From assembly GCF_023159225.1 (NCBI RefSeq), contig NC_063174.1, positions 32,633,983-32,697,982 of the forward strand: DNA of 64,000 nt, in the 5' to 3' direction. Under the pieces are notes generated by a model that saw only the letters and a list, made by a program, of their open reading frames with translations, was not told the DNA's origin and did no database searches. This DNA comes from Perognathus longimembris pacificus (lineage: Eukaryota; Chordata; Mammalia; Rodentia; Heteromyidae). Each line of letters opens with the position of its first letter. The first letter of the stretch is position 1. Below are positions 10,313 to 20,712 of this stretch, piece after piece. Made by a program: the position numbers and the translations under genes.

Positions 10313-10531
10313 GGGCTGGGGATATAGACTAGTGGCAAGAGCGCTTGCCTCATATACATGAAGCCCTGGGTTCAATTCCCCAGCACCACATATACAGAAA
10401 ATGGCCAGAAGTGGCGCTGTGACTCAAGTGGCAGAGTGCTAGCCTTGAGCAAAAAGAAGCCAGGGACAGTGCTCAGGCCCTGAGTCCAAGGCCCAGGACT
10501 GGCAAAAAAAAAAAAAAAAAAAAAAAAAAAC
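10313..10531 (+). mobile_element. IDL-Geo SINE, A26-30 tail
   Basis: Full-length with a long pure A tail, suggesting a young copy. Confidence 0.92.
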
Positions 10532-10533
10532 CA

Positions 10534-10636
10534 AGGGCTGGGAATGTGGCTTAGTGGTAGAGTGCTTTCCAAGCATGCATGAAGCCCTGGGTTTGATTCC
10601 TCAGCACCACATAAACAGAAAAAGCTGGAAGTGATA
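10534..10636 (+). mobile_element. IDL monomer (truncated IDL-Geo)
   Basis: The IDL half ends at the start of Geo (gctggaagtg), where the next element begins. Confidence 0.8.
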
Positions 10637-10826
10637 GGGCTGGTACTATGGCTTAGTGGTAGAGCTGCTTGCCTCATATACAAGCAAACCCTGGGTTCCA
10701 GTCCTCAGCACCACATATAGGAAAAGCCAGAGGTGTCACTGTGGTTCAAGCCTTGAGAAAAAAAAAAAGCCAGGAACAGTGCTCAGGCCCTGAGTTCAAG
10801 CCCTAGGACTGGCAGAAAAAAAAAAA
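10637..10826 (+). mobile_element. IDL-Geo SINE
   Basis: The left monomer reads gggctggtactatggcttag. The right monomer has a deletion around its A-box-like region. Confidence 0.82.
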
Positions 10827-10859
10827 AGCCAAAGTAATCTATATCCCCAAAGTACTAGG

Positions 10860-11165
10860 CTGGGAGGCTTAATAATAAAGGAGAAGGGTAAGATAAGAAA
10901 AGGCAAAGCGTTGACATATAATCCAGGAATCTCACTTCTGTGTATATCTCCAAAGGAAATAGTATCAGTATATGTAAGATATGTGCGCTTTTATGATTAT
11001 TGTAGCACTGTTCACAATAGTGAATAGTGTCCATCAACTCATGAATGGATTAAAAAAATGTATATACATGACCAAGTGCTATCCAGCCATGAAAAAAAAA
11101 AAGGAAATTCTGTCATTGCAACAATACAGGTAAAGGTAGAAGACATATTAGATGAAATAAACAAG
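10860..11165 (+). mobile_element. Old L1 fragment (end of ORF2), plus strand
   Basis: Conceptual translation gives broken pieces of the L1 ORF2 carboxy end: a PSTHEWIKK-like stretch near 11029, then VEDILDEINKA-like residues near 11130. Decayed by frameshifts and stops. L1 ORF2 encodes endonuclease/reverse transcriptase, and only the terminal part is here. Confidence 0.65.
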
Positions 11166-11199
11166 GCATCACCCTCCAACCCCCTTCTGGCCCTTAGGC

Positions 11200-11440
11200 T
11201 ACCACTAACGTATGTTTTTTCCCTGTGCATTGTACTGTTAGCATTTCATATAAGTGGAACCACACAATATGTAGTCTTTTTCATCTATTTGCATATATAT
11301 GTTTTCAAGATCCATCAAAGTTCTAACACATAAGTATTTCATCTCAGGGGCTGGCTATATCCATTTTATTTATCCATTCTTCTACTGACAGAAACTCGGA
11401 TCACCTCCACCTTTTGGTTACTATAAATAATGCTCTTACA
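11200..11440 (-). mobile_element. Old L1 fragment, minus strand
   Basis: Antisense of an L1 ORF2 end: tggaaccacacaatatg, catctatttgcatat, tttatccattc and ctataaataatgctctta are in the order seen in ancient mammalian L1 (L1M type). It is opposite in orientation to the piece just before it. Confidence 0.6.
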
Positions 11441-11524
11441 TCATAAAATATTATTTTGGCTTTTTCCAACTACCTAACTGATAACAACCGCTCACACTTC
11501 ACATGACTTCCAAAACCAGGCAGT

Positions 11525-11600
11525 AGGGCTAGGGTGTAGTTCAGTGGTGAGAGTACGTACTTAGCATGTGTGAGGCCCATGTACCATGCATACACACACA
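11525..11600 (+). mobile_element. Single ID-type SINE monomer with CA-rich tail
   Basis: ggctagggtgtagttcagtgg head of the tRNA-Ala/ID type with no Geo half, followed by a (CACA)n tail. Confidence 0.65.
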
Positions 11601-11661
11601 CATACACACACATACACACACAGAGAGCATTGTATATTTTGAGTATGTTACACAGTGGCTT

Positions 11662-11756
11662 ATCTATTTATTTTTTGTGCATGTGCTGCTACTAGGGTTT
11701 GAACTCAGGATCCCGAGCTCTCACTTGGCTTTTTCACTCATTGCTGTCATTCTTAT
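11662..11756 (-). mobile_element. Geo-like variant fragment
   Basis: gtgcatgtgctgc...gggtttgaactcaggatc...gagctctcacttggc: the same variant as at 30946. Confidence 0.5.
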
Positions 11757-11956
11757 TCTTTTTTTGCCAGTCCTGGGGCTTGGACTCAGGGCCTGAGCAC
11801 TGTCCCTGGCTTCTTTGTGCTCAAGGCTAGCACTCTGCCATTTGGGCCACAGCGCCACTTCCAGCTTTTTCAGTTTATTTGGTGCTGAGGAATTGAACCC
11901 AGGGCTTCATGTATACGAGGCAAGCACTCTTGCCACTAGGCCATATTCCCAGCCCT
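11757..11956 (-). mobile_element. IDL-Geo SINE
   Basis: Full-length. It carries a TTTATT (AATAAA on the minus strand) at about 11873 that could in principle serve the WDR89 transcript, but this is only positional. Confidence 0.9.
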
Positions 11957-12126
11957 AAAAATATTTTCATATATACATAAAACCTGAGTTAAAACATTCT
12001 CAACACTTCTCTAGGATTGCTTGCTAACTGATTTGGTTTTCATAATATATAGCTTTGACTGTATCTACCATAGGTAGTACACCAAAAGCACAACACAGTA
12101 CTTGACACTCTAAAGTCAATGTAGCG

Positions 12127-13293
12127 TCACTTTTTCTTTCTCTTACAGGACTCGTTACTGTGGACGCGAACCCGCTGATGCACAGAGGATGCTATTTTCA
12201 TGCTGTCTTTCTTTGTGAAGGCCTTCTCCAGGTTTCCAGTTCCAGGTTTCCAGAGTAGCAACTGTGCATCTTCTCCCCCAGTCAGGAAAGCATCATCCTG
12301 CATGTTCCAACAGAAGGAACGAACAGTGGCAGTATGTCCTCCCTGAAGGCTGGCCATGTGGGTCAGTCCTGATTGGGTACAACTCAGGAAGCAAATCCTT
12401 CCTGTGTTTGCTCCTCCAATAACAAACAATTTGTCCATCTTTTCATGATACAGGCCACCAATCAAATAATCCAAATTATTTTCTTTCACGTTAAGGATTT
12501 CTCTGACATCTTGGATGCTCAATTGTGTAATTGGTTCATCAGAGTCCAAGTGATTTAAATCCCACCAACAAAATCCTTCATCATGTGTCATACAGTAAAT
12601 CTGTTTATAATCTTTGCCAGACCAACCGATACAGCTTACCGATGAAACTGAGTTACAGGTTGTGAGCAGAGCATCCTCTTCATTATCAACACTAATATCA
12701 AATACATTTACCAAGCCATCAGTGGAGCCGGAGACAAGCATGTTAGGATTGCTGGGATGGAAACGTACTTGAGTGATGTCATCGCTGTGTGTCTCTGAAT
12801 ATGCACCCAGTGGGTCTCTAGCAGTAGATAGATCCTGAGAATTCATTCTTGCATCCCAAAACACCAACAGTGCATCATCGTCAACTTTTTCTGTCCCAGC
12901 ACAAATGACATGATCCTTACAGTTGATATCAAAACTGATAAAAGCATTAGAAGGGTAACCCTTGAACAGCTGGATGGGTTTTTCACTGGCTAATCGAACA
13001 TCCCAACATTTTACGGTGCCATCAGTACTTGCTGAATATACATTGTCACAGGAATTTGCAAATTTGACTCCATTAAGAAGCCCTGGATGCCCAATAAATT
13101 CACGTAGTATGTTTAGTGTTTCCTTATCATATATTCTTATTGATCCATTAGAACATAAAACAGCTACTATGCTTCCTTTTCCTGCTTGTCCAGTATTGGA
13201 TGTGTCTATGCCAAGCAGGTAAGTGGGTTCTTTAGGTTCTGAGGAGCGTTTAACAATATGCATGTTAGCAAATAGTTCTTCAATCTTCTCCAT
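12127..13293 (-). CDS. WDR89: WD repeat-containing protein 89
   Basis: Single intact coding exon of 388 codons, close to the ~387 residues of mammalian WDR89. The product is a WD40 beta-propeller protein whose biochemical role is poorly defined; propellers of this kind serve as protein-binding scaffolds. Strand-closing D/W dipeptides are visible: IYD at 54-56, CWD at 96-98, FWD at 145-147, VFD at 197-199, WWD at 243-245 and LLW at 346-348. The GH/TH/GGH turns at 68-69, 168-169 and 318-320 support about six repeats. The tail is basic (KRKKK at 384-388). I chose the ATG at 13291-13293 (MEKIEEL) because the open frame 33 codons further upstream crosses a 3' splice site at 13322-13323 and is intronic. 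Stop at 12127-12129. No frameshift or missing repeat is seen. No convincing polyadenylation signal was found close downstream in unique sequence. Its promoter is probably the CpG island near 42 kb. Confidence 0.97.
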   Translation of the reverse strand: MEKIEELFANMHIVKRSSEPKEPTYLLGIDTSNTGQAGKGSIVAVLCSNGSIRIYDKETLNILREFIGHPGLLNGVKFANSCDNVYSASTDGTVKCWDVRLASEKPIQLFKGYPSNAFISFDINCKDHVICAGTEKVDDDALLVFWDARMNSQDLSTARDPLGAYSETHSDDITQVRFHPSNPNMLVSGSTDGLVNVFDISVDNEEDALLTTCNSVSSVSCIGWSGKDYKQIYCMTHDEGFCWWDLNHLDSDEPITQLSIQDVREILNVKENNLDYLIGGLYHEKMDKLFVIGGANTGRICFLSCTQSGLTHMASLQGGHTATVRSFCWNMQDDAFLTGGEDAQLLLWKPGTGNLEKAFTKKDSMKIASSVHQRVRVHSNESCKRKKK

Positions 13294-13321
13294 ATTAACA
13301 GGAGCATCCACAAGTAGAACT
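13294..13321 (-). other. WDR89: WDR89 5' UTR part of the coding exon
   Basis: 28 nt between the 3' splice site and the ATG. Inferred from the acceptor and not from transcript data. Confidence 0.75.
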
Positions 13322-13345
13322 CTGTAATAAAAATAAAAAGTGAAA
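13322..13345 (-). other. WDR89: 3' splice site (acceptor) of WDR89 coding exon
   Basis: On the minus strand, a T-rich tract (cactttttatttttattacag) ends in AG at 13323-13322, 28 nt before the ATG. This matches the known layout in which WDR89 has its whole coding region in the last exon behind a 5' UTR intron. Confidence 0.8.
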
Positions 13346-13870
13346 AGCAAACTTGAGGGAGGGATGGGTGAGAATGCTGAAAGGGGTGACATTGATCAAG
13401 ATACCATTTCACAAAGCAGTTTATGAATACAATGTAACACTTTTGCACAACTAAAGATCATTCTAAAAAAGAAAAAAACCCATCAAACTTGAAACTTGTT
13501 TAAGTGTGAAATTTAGTCAAATACATTTTAGTATAAAAATAACAAATAAAATCTAGTATTTTAACAAGCTCTGTACCACAATGTAATTAAAACTGCTAAT
13601 TGAATTGCTCCTTTCCTGAATTTACCATGTATATTTTATGCTAGCAAGACAATTAGAAAATGTGTATCAACCACTCAATAGTTCTTTTTAAATTCAAATC
13701 TGATTATTGGGCCTACTGACAGTTCAGAGCTTTGGCCAGGCTTTGGAATGATCTCCAAGCCCTGGCTACCACATATGACTTCAGAATTTAACAGAGATAT
13801 GTCAAGGAAAAAATAAATAGTACACCAAACATATTCATACCTTAAGCTCTGGGGCCTGGCAATATGTTAA
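13346..13870. other. Presumed WDR89 5' intron, unassigned
   Basis: AT-rich sequence with no recognised repeat or exon. Confidence 0.4.
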
Positions 13871-13879
13871 GTTACATGG

Positions 13880-14315
13880 TACAAGGGAATTGAGGTTGCA
13901 GGTGGAATTAAAGTTGCTAGCCAATTTAAAGCTGGCCTTAAAATAGGAAGATTATCCTAGATTATCCAGGGAGACCCAATGTAGTCTCCATTGTCTTTAA
14001 AAGTAGGTGAGGGAGGGAGGCAGAAGACCTAGGGAGATGTTAGTAGGAAGAGAAGGGCGGAAAGAGATGGCATTGTTGGTTTGTAAGACGGAGGTGAAAA
14101 GCCAGGAAAGGTAGGAGGGCTCTAGAAACTGGAAAAGAAAGGAAATCTCTTGTGCCTCCAAGTGACTGTGCAGCCTGCTGGCATCTTGACTGAAGCCCAG
14201 TAGCATCCACTTTGGACATCTGACCTTCAGTATAAGGAATTCACGTGTATTGTTTCAAGTCACCTCGAGTCCAGTCATTGGTTATAGCAGCAATAGGAAC
14301 CTTTCATTTTTAGGT
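13880..14315 (+). mobile_element. MLT1-like MaLR LTR (ancient)
   Basis: Ordered matches to the MLT1 consensus as I remember it: gaggttgcaggtggaatta, aggaagattatcctag, gagacccaatgtag, tttaaaagtagg, catcttgactgaagccc, acatctgacctt and gcagcaataggaacc. No internal region. These LTRs predate the rodent radiation. Confidence 0.7.
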
Positions 14316-14579
14316 CTGAGACTGGGACTTGAATGCCTTCTGGTTTTACCCCATCAGTCTGAAGGTCCGACACTAGAAAATGCTATGTGGAAGGATTAGA
14401 GGACTTTAAAAGTAATGAGCTTCCTTAAATTTAAGTATTCTGAGACTAAATGACCACTTTACCAGTTATGCTATGGTAGCTACCAGAATACCTGTTGGTT
14501 TTCCAACCAAGCAGGCTAAAATGGATTTTGTTCAGGAACAAGCCAACTTTCTGACTTGGGACAAAACAGTAGTTATTTC

Positions 14580-15046
14580 TGTGCCTGAATTATTTTTTCC
14601 TCACCTGTTGGGGATTTGGTTTGGCCTTGAAGGGGGAAAGGCGGTGAGAGGTCCCGGCACGCTGCCCTTCCCCCAGCCCTGGGACAGTGTGGAAGGTAGT
14701 CACTCCCACCTTCCGGCTTCAACTGGAAGAGAAGCAAAGCAGCCCCTGCCTCTTAGCTGGGCCATGTGTGTAATGGCGGAGACTCGGTCCTTGGGGGGCT
14801 GTGGTCTCCGCCCATAGAGGAAGTTCCGTGACATCACCTGATGGACAGTCCTTTAGCCAATCGTTAAGATCCAGTAGCCCCTCTCCTGCATGCCTCAGGG
14901 GGTATAAACTGTTGGCCCCTCCCTTGAATAAACCAGAACGCCCCTGAGGCTGGGACACCCACGTGCCCTTGTCTTCCTTGGCTGATGGGCACGGGGGTCT
15001 CGCAACTATGTGTCACCTGAGGCTACCCGTGGACTCCGCTCCCGCA
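14580..15046 (+). mobile_element. Putative solo LTR (family B)
   Basis: 467 bp bounded by TG and CA. It contains a CCAAT motif (gccaatcg, ~14858), a TATA-like box (ggtataaac, ~14899) and AATAAA shortly after (~14928), the spacing of a retroviral U3/R. It is flanked by the perfect 8-bp repeat gttatttc at 14572-14579 and 15047-15054. That is longer than the usual 4-6 bp, so the exact ends are uncertain. GC-rich compared with its surroundings. Confidence 0.55.
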
Positions 15047-15277
15047 GTTATTTCCCTACTGCCCATGGGGATGTGAGAGGGCAGTAGAGGACCACACATG
15101 GAAGGGACAAAGAAGCCCAGGATCCCCCACGTGGATGGGGGGGCAGAGCGAAGCCCGGCACTCACCTTTTTTGCCTGAGTAACTTCTCCTATTATTCAGG
15201 TCATAGTACGTGTCACTTCCCTTTAGACTCTCCTCATCAACCAAATTAAAATTTAAATGCTTAATTAAAACTACTTT
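15047..15277. other. Unassigned sequence with a good minus-strand 5' splice site
   Basis: No repeat recognised. Near 15164-15172 the minus strand reads aaaaag|gtgagt, a near-consensus donor within the presumed WDR89 intron. It could belong to an unannotated 5' exon or to old viral sequence. Confidence 0.3.
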
Positions 15278-15510
15278 GGCCAGGCACTGGTATCTCACAC
15301 CTGTAATCCTAGCTTCTAGGAGGCTGAGATCTGAGGATTGTGGTTTGAAGCCAGCCTGAGCAGGAGACTCCTATCACCAATTAATCACCAGAAAACCAGA
15401 AGTGGCAAAGTGGCTCAACGTGGTAGAGTGCTTGCCTTGAGCAAAAAAGCTCTAAAACAGCACCCAGATCCTGAGAGTTCAAGTTCCAAAACCGCCAAAA
15501 AACCGAAAAC
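15278..15510 (+). mobile_element. B1L-Geo SINE
   Basis: Complete but diverged: gccaggcactggtatctcac head, linker and Geo. Confidence 0.82.
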
Positions 15511-15589
15511 TTCAAACGTACAAAGAAGATGCAGGGAAAAGTGTAGCAAAAATATGATATACCCAGATTTAACAGATACTTGCGTGAGA

Positions 15590-15835
15590 TTTTTTTTTCC
15601 TTTTTGGTGGTCATGGGGTTTGAACTCAGAGCCTGGGTGCTGTCCCTGAGCTTTTTTTTGCCCAAGGCTAGTGCTCTACCATTTTGAGCCACAGTGCCAC
15701 TTTGAGTTTTCAGATGGTTAACTGGAGATAATGGTCTCATTGACTTTCCTGCCTGGGCTGGGTTTGAACCATGATCCTCAGACCTCAGCCTCCTGAATAG
15801 CTATCATTACAGGTATGAGCTACCAAGTACCCAGC
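15590..15835 (-). mobile_element. B1L-Geo SINE
   Basis: Full-length, ending in taccaagtacccagct. Confidence 0.85.
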
Positions 15836-15960
15836 TTTTACTTGAGATTTTCTGATTTAAATAAACAAGCATAAATAAAATTTTATTTTTATCATTAACA
15901 ATTTATTAAAATAACATCACATTTACATGTTTTAAATTGGCTATTTTTATTCAATACAAC

Positions 15961-16205
15961 TTTTTTTTCTTTTTGTCAGTCCTGAAGCTTGAACTCTGGG
16001 CCTGGGCACTGTCCCTGAACAACTTTGGCTCAAGGCCAGCACTCTACCATGATAGCCACAGCACCACTTCCAGCCTTTTCTGTGATTTAATTGGAAATAA
16101 AGAGTCTCATAGACTTTCCTGCCCAGGCTAGCTTCAAACCACAACCCTCAGATCTCAGCCTCCTGAGTGGCTAGGATTACAGGTGTGAGCCACTGGGTAT
16201 CTGGC
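15961..16205 (-). mobile_element. B1L-Geo SINE
   Basis: Full-length with T8 tail. It has the linker gaaataaagagtctcatag. Confidence 0.85.
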
Positions 16206-16344
16206 TTCAACACAATTTTTGAAAGAAAAAAAATTTTTTTTTTTTACTGAACTTTGACTCTGTCTCATTAGTCATTAAAAATAATCACTGAATAAATCAA
16301 TGCATAACTGATCCTGTTTTCATGCCTTAAAGAGTTAAAGGGTT

Positions 16345-16590
16345 CAAGCCAGCTGCCTGTAGCTGTTGCTTGTAATCCTAGCTATTCAGGAGGTAGAGAT
16401 CTGAGGATCTCGGTTCAAAGCCAGCCCAGCCAGGAAAGTCCGTAAGACTCTTATCTCCAATTAACCACCAGAAAACCAGAAGTGGTGCTGTGGCTCAAGT
16501 GGTAGAGCACTAGCCTTGAGCTGAAGAGCTCAGGGACAGTGCCCAGGCCCAGAGTTCAAGCCCCACAACTGACAAAAAAAAAAAAGAAAA
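16345..16590 (+). mobile_element. B1L-Geo SINE
   Basis: Full-length with an A12 tail; the end is ccccacaactgac. Confidence 0.85.
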
Positions 16591-16699
16591 GTTTAAGCAT
16601 TCTATGAGCAATGGGATAAACCTGAAAAAATACTGAACACATCTCTGTATTGGCAGGGGACTTCAGCTCATGGAAACTAGTAAAACAATGGCATTCTTT

Positions 16700-16904
16700 T
16701 TTTTTTTTTGGCTAGTCCTGGGCCTTGGACTCAGGGCCTGAGCACTGTCCCTGGCTTCTTTTTGCTCAAGGCTAGCACTCTGCCACTTGAGCCACAGCGC
16801 CACTTCTGGCCGTTTTCTGTATATGTGGTGCTGGGGAATCGAACCCAGGGCCTCATGTATACGAGGCAAGCTCTCTCGCCACTAGGCCATATCCCCAGCC
16901 CCAT
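16700..16904 (-). mobile_element. IDL-Geo SINE
   Basis: Perfect 14-bp duplication caatggcattcttt at 16686-16699 and 16905-16918. Confidence 0.95.
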
Positions 16905-17130
16905 CAATGGCATTCTTTAAAAATACTTTAAATAAGAGTAGAAATATGAAATATTGAGATTTTATATTTGTGAAGAAAAATATTTAACGTTTTCTACATT
17001 TATTTCAATGTATTCTGAAATGTGCATTTAACTTAAGAACTACTCATATATACTGCCAGAAATCCCTTTTAATTCCATATTAAAACAAGAGCCCATTTTT
17101 GAAGTACTAGGTTATAAAAGGCTTGATTCT

Positions 17131-17183
17131 TAGCCAGGTGCCAGTGGCTCACGCCTATATTCCCAGCTACTCAGGAGGTTGAG
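17131..17183 (+). mobile_element. B1L head fragment
   Basis: Only the first ~50 nt of a 7SL-like monomer (gccaggtgccagtggctcac), cut off at its 3' side. Confidence 0.65.
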
Positions 17184-18519
17184 CCTGATTCTTTACCACT
17201 AGATTCACAATGAACTCTGCATATGGGAGATCAGACTGATACAAATAGCGCATTCAATGAGGCTTTCAGGATTCCACTGCCAGACCAGGCAGGACAGCTC
17301 TCCTTCCCTTCCAGGGTGGTCTGGGGTTTGTTTCACACTGGAATAGTCCCCTGTGAGGCTTTAGTTCTAATGATTCTGGGACTGGACACTGCGGCAGGCA
17401 GAGGGGGGCCCAGGGGGCGTGCTATAGCAAACTAATACTGTAACAACCAATGGCTGGCCACAGAGTGCATTGGTTAAGTACAGCATACTTTACAACACAG
17501 ACCACCAAGATCAGTACACCTCAAAGGAAAGAAAAATTTAAAAATATAAACTTGGTCTACTTCCACAGTACTTTCAAGTGATAGACCACATATTCACCCA
17601 AAAATACAGTTTTCTATCTGATGAGGAAATACACAAACCATTAACTCTTGCCTAACACACTGACATGCAACTAAGTCATATTTGAAACATGATCTTTAAG
17701 GGCTACATAGATCATGTTAATTTTTTATACTAAGGAATCATACCTAATTTCCATATACAGACTCCATCCCAATTTTCTTTGCATAGTCCACTTCTTAGTC
17801 CTTAGACTTGGAGCCTCTTCCACATTCTCACGGGTGCCACCTACTGGCCAACAATCCATCTTTCTATATATAACTACATTTCCACCTATCTACCAGCCTT
17901 TTCTCCTTAGATGTGTCCTAAATACTCAATTACTTTTGCTCCAATATCTCCTACATCCATCTCCTTAGATGTGTCTTACTATACCCTGAATTATCTGTTC
18001 TCCTCTCAAAGCCTTCCTCCTAAAAAAAAAAAAACTTAACTCTTCTTACTTTTTTCTCCATTATACTATCATTCTGGCATCAACCTGGTTCTTCAAGGTA
18101 GTATGCTTCATAAACACTTAACTTTCCCACTCGTGACACTTACTCAAATCTCCAAATTGTACTTTTGGGCTGCAGGATCTTAAAAGTGTTAGGTTTATTT
18201 AAAATTATCAAAAATGCTGAAAACAACCTGTGATTTAACCTAATTAAAACATAAAAAAGCAAATAGCATTAGTTATCTTTATTATTTTTTTCTCATTTGT
18301 GTGGATGGTGACATTCTAGACCTCAACAGGCAGAGGAACATTATGGTGAGAGCTGAGAATATAAGTGAGCCATTGATATATTATTTACATCTATCTATAT
18401 CTCTCTATAACTCTCCATATAGATAGATCTGTACTGTCCTTTCCTGTTCCAACACTGAGAGGAGATAAGAAGGAAAGGTCCAGATAAAGTACCAAAAGCT
18501 GTGACAGTTTGCTTACTTA
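17184..18519. other. Unassigned sequence, presumed WDR89 intron
   Basis: About 1.3 kb with no recognised SINE, LTR or exon. A pyrimidine-rich stretch lies at ~17870-18060. Confidence 0.4.
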
Positions 18520-18535
18520 CAAGATACATCTCGGG

Positions 18536-18766
18536 GGGCTGAGGATATGGCTTAGTGGCAAGAGTGCTTGCCTTGTATACATGAAGCCCTGGGTTCAATT
18601 CCCCAGCACCACAAATACAGAGAACGGCTAGAAGTGGCGCTCTGGCTCAAGTGGCAAAGTGCTAGCTTTGAACAAAAAGAAGCCAGGGACAGTGTTCAGG
18701 CCCTGAGTCCAAGCCCTAGGACTGGCAAAAATAAATAAATAAACAAAAAATAATATATTAAAAAAA
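18536..18766 (+). mobile_element. IDL-Geo SINE
   Basis: 16-bp duplication caagatacatctcggg at 18520-18535 and 18767-18782. The tail is (AAAT)n. Confidence 0.95.
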
Positions 18767-18778
18767 CAAGATACATCT

Positions 18779-18850
18779 CGGGTGGTAACTTAAGTGGAAG
18801 AGCCTAAGTTCAAACCCCAATATTGTAAGAAAATTAAAAAAAAAAAAAAA
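18779..18850 (+). mobile_element. Short tRNA-like SINE remnant
   Basis: ggtaacttaagtggaag and gttcaaaccccaat motifs with an A14 tail. The middle is deleted. Confidence 0.45.
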
Positions 18851-18851
18851 C

Positions 18852-19085
18852 AGCTGGATACCAGTGGCTCATGCCTGTAATCCTTTCACTCAGGAGGCTG
18901 AGATCTGAGAAGCGTGGTTCAAAGCCAACCCAGGCAGAAAGTCCCTGTGAGACTCTTATCTCCAATTAACCACTCAAAAACTGAAAGTAGTGTTATGGCT
19001 CAAGTGGTAGAGAGCTAGCCTTGAGCACAAAGAGGCTCAGGGACAGCACCAGGCCCTGAGTTCAAGCACCACAACCAACAACAGC
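18852..19085 (+). mobile_element. B1L-Geo SINE
   Basis: Complete but diverged; the end reads caccacaaccaac. Confidence 0.82.
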
Positions 19086-19086
19086 A

Positions 19087-19287
19087 ATGTGGTAAGGGTA
19101 CATGCCTAGCATGCATGAAGCCCTGGGTTCAATTCCTCAGTACTACATAAACAGAAAAGGCCAGAAGTGGGGCCGTGGCTCAAGTGATAGAGTACCATCC
19201 CTGAGCAAATGGAATTCAGGGACAGTGCCAAGGCCCTGTGTTCAAGCCCCAGGACTGGCAAAAATAACAATAATAAAATATATCTGT
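19087..19287 (+). mobile_element. IDL-Geo SINE, 5'-truncated
   Basis: Starts inside the IDL half (atgtggtaagggtacatgcc). The 3' tail leads into a TA repeat. Confidence 0.85.
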
Positions 19288-19289
19288 GC

Positions 19290-19311
19290 ATATATATATA
19301 TATATATATAT
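19290..19311. repeat. (TA)n microsatellite
   Basis: 22 bp of alternating TA after the SINE tail. Confidence 0.95.
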
Positions 19312-19381
19312 TAAAGAAAGAAGTAATCTCTTGTCCTTGAGATAAGAATATAGCAAATAAATCAGAACCAATGTAAAGGCT

Positions 19382-19450
19382 AAGAGGCATGGCTCAACTA
19401 GTATAGAGTTTGCTTCAAAAGCAAAAGATACTGACTTTAAACTCCAGTAC
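19382..19450 (+). mobile_element. Free tRNA-like SINE monomer
   Basis: gaggcatggctcaac head and aaactccagtac end, similar to the copies at 7455 and 49698. Confidence 0.45.
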
Positions 19451-19593
19451 TGTGAATATTATGTTTCATGAAAAAATAACTGATTTAAATATGGGTCCAA
19501 CTTTTAGGAATAGAAGACAATCTCTTTTATTTCATATTACCTTTTTTAACATTTTAATTTTATTGTTAGGATGATGTGCTCAAATTACCTTTT

Positions 19594-19803
19594 CTTTTCT
19601 TTCTTTATTTATTGCCAGTCCTGGAGATTAGACTCAGGGCCTGAGCACTATCCCTGGCTTCTTTTTGCTCAAGGCTAGTACACTACCTCTTGAGCCACGG
19701 AGCCACTTCCAGCTTTTTCTGTTTATGTGGTGCTAAGGAGTCGAACCCAGGGCTTCATGTTTGCGAGGCAAGTACTCTTACCACTAGGCCATATTCCCAG
19801 CCC
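19594..19803 (-). mobile_element. IDL-Geo SINE
   Basis: 15-bp duplication ctcaaattacctttt at 19579-19593 and 19804-19818. Confidence 0.95.
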
Positions 19804-20009
19804 CTCAAATTACCTTTTAAAGTAAGCCCTTTAAAGTCCTGATGAGATGACAAAATAGCAGAAAGCACAAGAGCCAGGACTCTATTGTGATGCTTTGTGC
19901 TTGGGTATGGAGTTCTCATATTTGAGTATAATTCAGTAACTGGGAGATTTTTAGATATTTAGAAAGAATGGATGCCCTGAGACAAGCTTCCAATAATAAT
20001 TCTCAAACG

Positions 20010-20204
20010 GGGGCTGGGAATATGGCCTAGTGGCAAGAGTGCTTGCCTCCTGTATATGAAGCTCTAGGTTCGATTCCCCAGCACCACATATATAGAAAAC
20101 GGCCAGAAGTGGCGCTGTGGCTCAAGTGGCAGAGTGCTAGCCTTGAGCAAAAAGAAGCGAGGGACAGTGCTCAGGCCCTGAGTTCAAGGCCCAGGACTGG
20201 CAAA
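20010..20204 (+). mobile_element. IDL-Geo SINE
   Basis: 16-bp flanking repeat with one mismatch, aataataattctcaaa (19992-20007) versus aataataattttcaaa (20205-20220). Confidence 0.93.
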
Positions 20205-20220
20205 AATAATAATTTTCAAA

Positions 20221-20566
20221 TGAACTACTATCCTACAACACATTACTTGAGGATTGCTAATCTCTGAGAAATAAATCAAATAACTCTTTAACTAGTTAAG
20301 AGTTGACCAGACCTAAATAGGATCTCCATTTCCATTTCTGGTTTTCTGTATTAAGATTTGTTATGCTTTGGATATGAAGTTTTCCCTGCAAATGATTCAT
20401 GTATTGTATGCACTGTCCCCAGCTGGTGGAGCTGCTGAGAGATGACTGGGAAATAAGGGTAGTAACTTCAATGAATTTATCTGCTGATGAGTTCATTCAC
20501 GAATGGACTATTAGGAGGTGAGGCCTAGTTGGAGGAAGCAGGCCACTGAGGAGCATGTCTTTGTGT
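20221..20566. other. Unassigned sequence
   Basis: No feature recognised. Confidence 0.4.
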
Positions 20567-20712
20567 GTTGGGGCTTGAATTCAGGGCCTGGGTGCTGTCC
20601 CTGAGCTTTTTTGCTCAAGACTAGTGCGCTATCACTTGGTCCATACCTCCACTTCCTGCTTTGAACTGTGATCCTTAGATCTCAGCCTCCTGAGTAGCTA
20701 GGATTACTGGTA
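20567..20712 (-). mobile_element. B1L-Geo SINE with central deletion
   Basis: The Geo half passes directly into tgaactgtgatcc; the linker is missing. Confidence 0.72.

Noticed and set aside
10372..10683. Recurring open frames encoding similar peptides (LLKASTLPLEPQ, VYVVLGNRTQG) across the window
   Set aside because: They are antisense or sense readings of IDL-Geo and B1L-Geo SINEs, not genes. Their similarity comes from the repeat itself.
13294..13392. An extra 33 codons in frame upstream of the WDR89 ATG
   Set aside because: They run through a polypyrimidine tract and AG acceptor at 13322-13345 and are absent from the protein's usual start; intronic.
14473..14817. A 114-residue plus-strand frame
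   Set aside because: It lies across the start of a putative LTR and has no recognisable domain.
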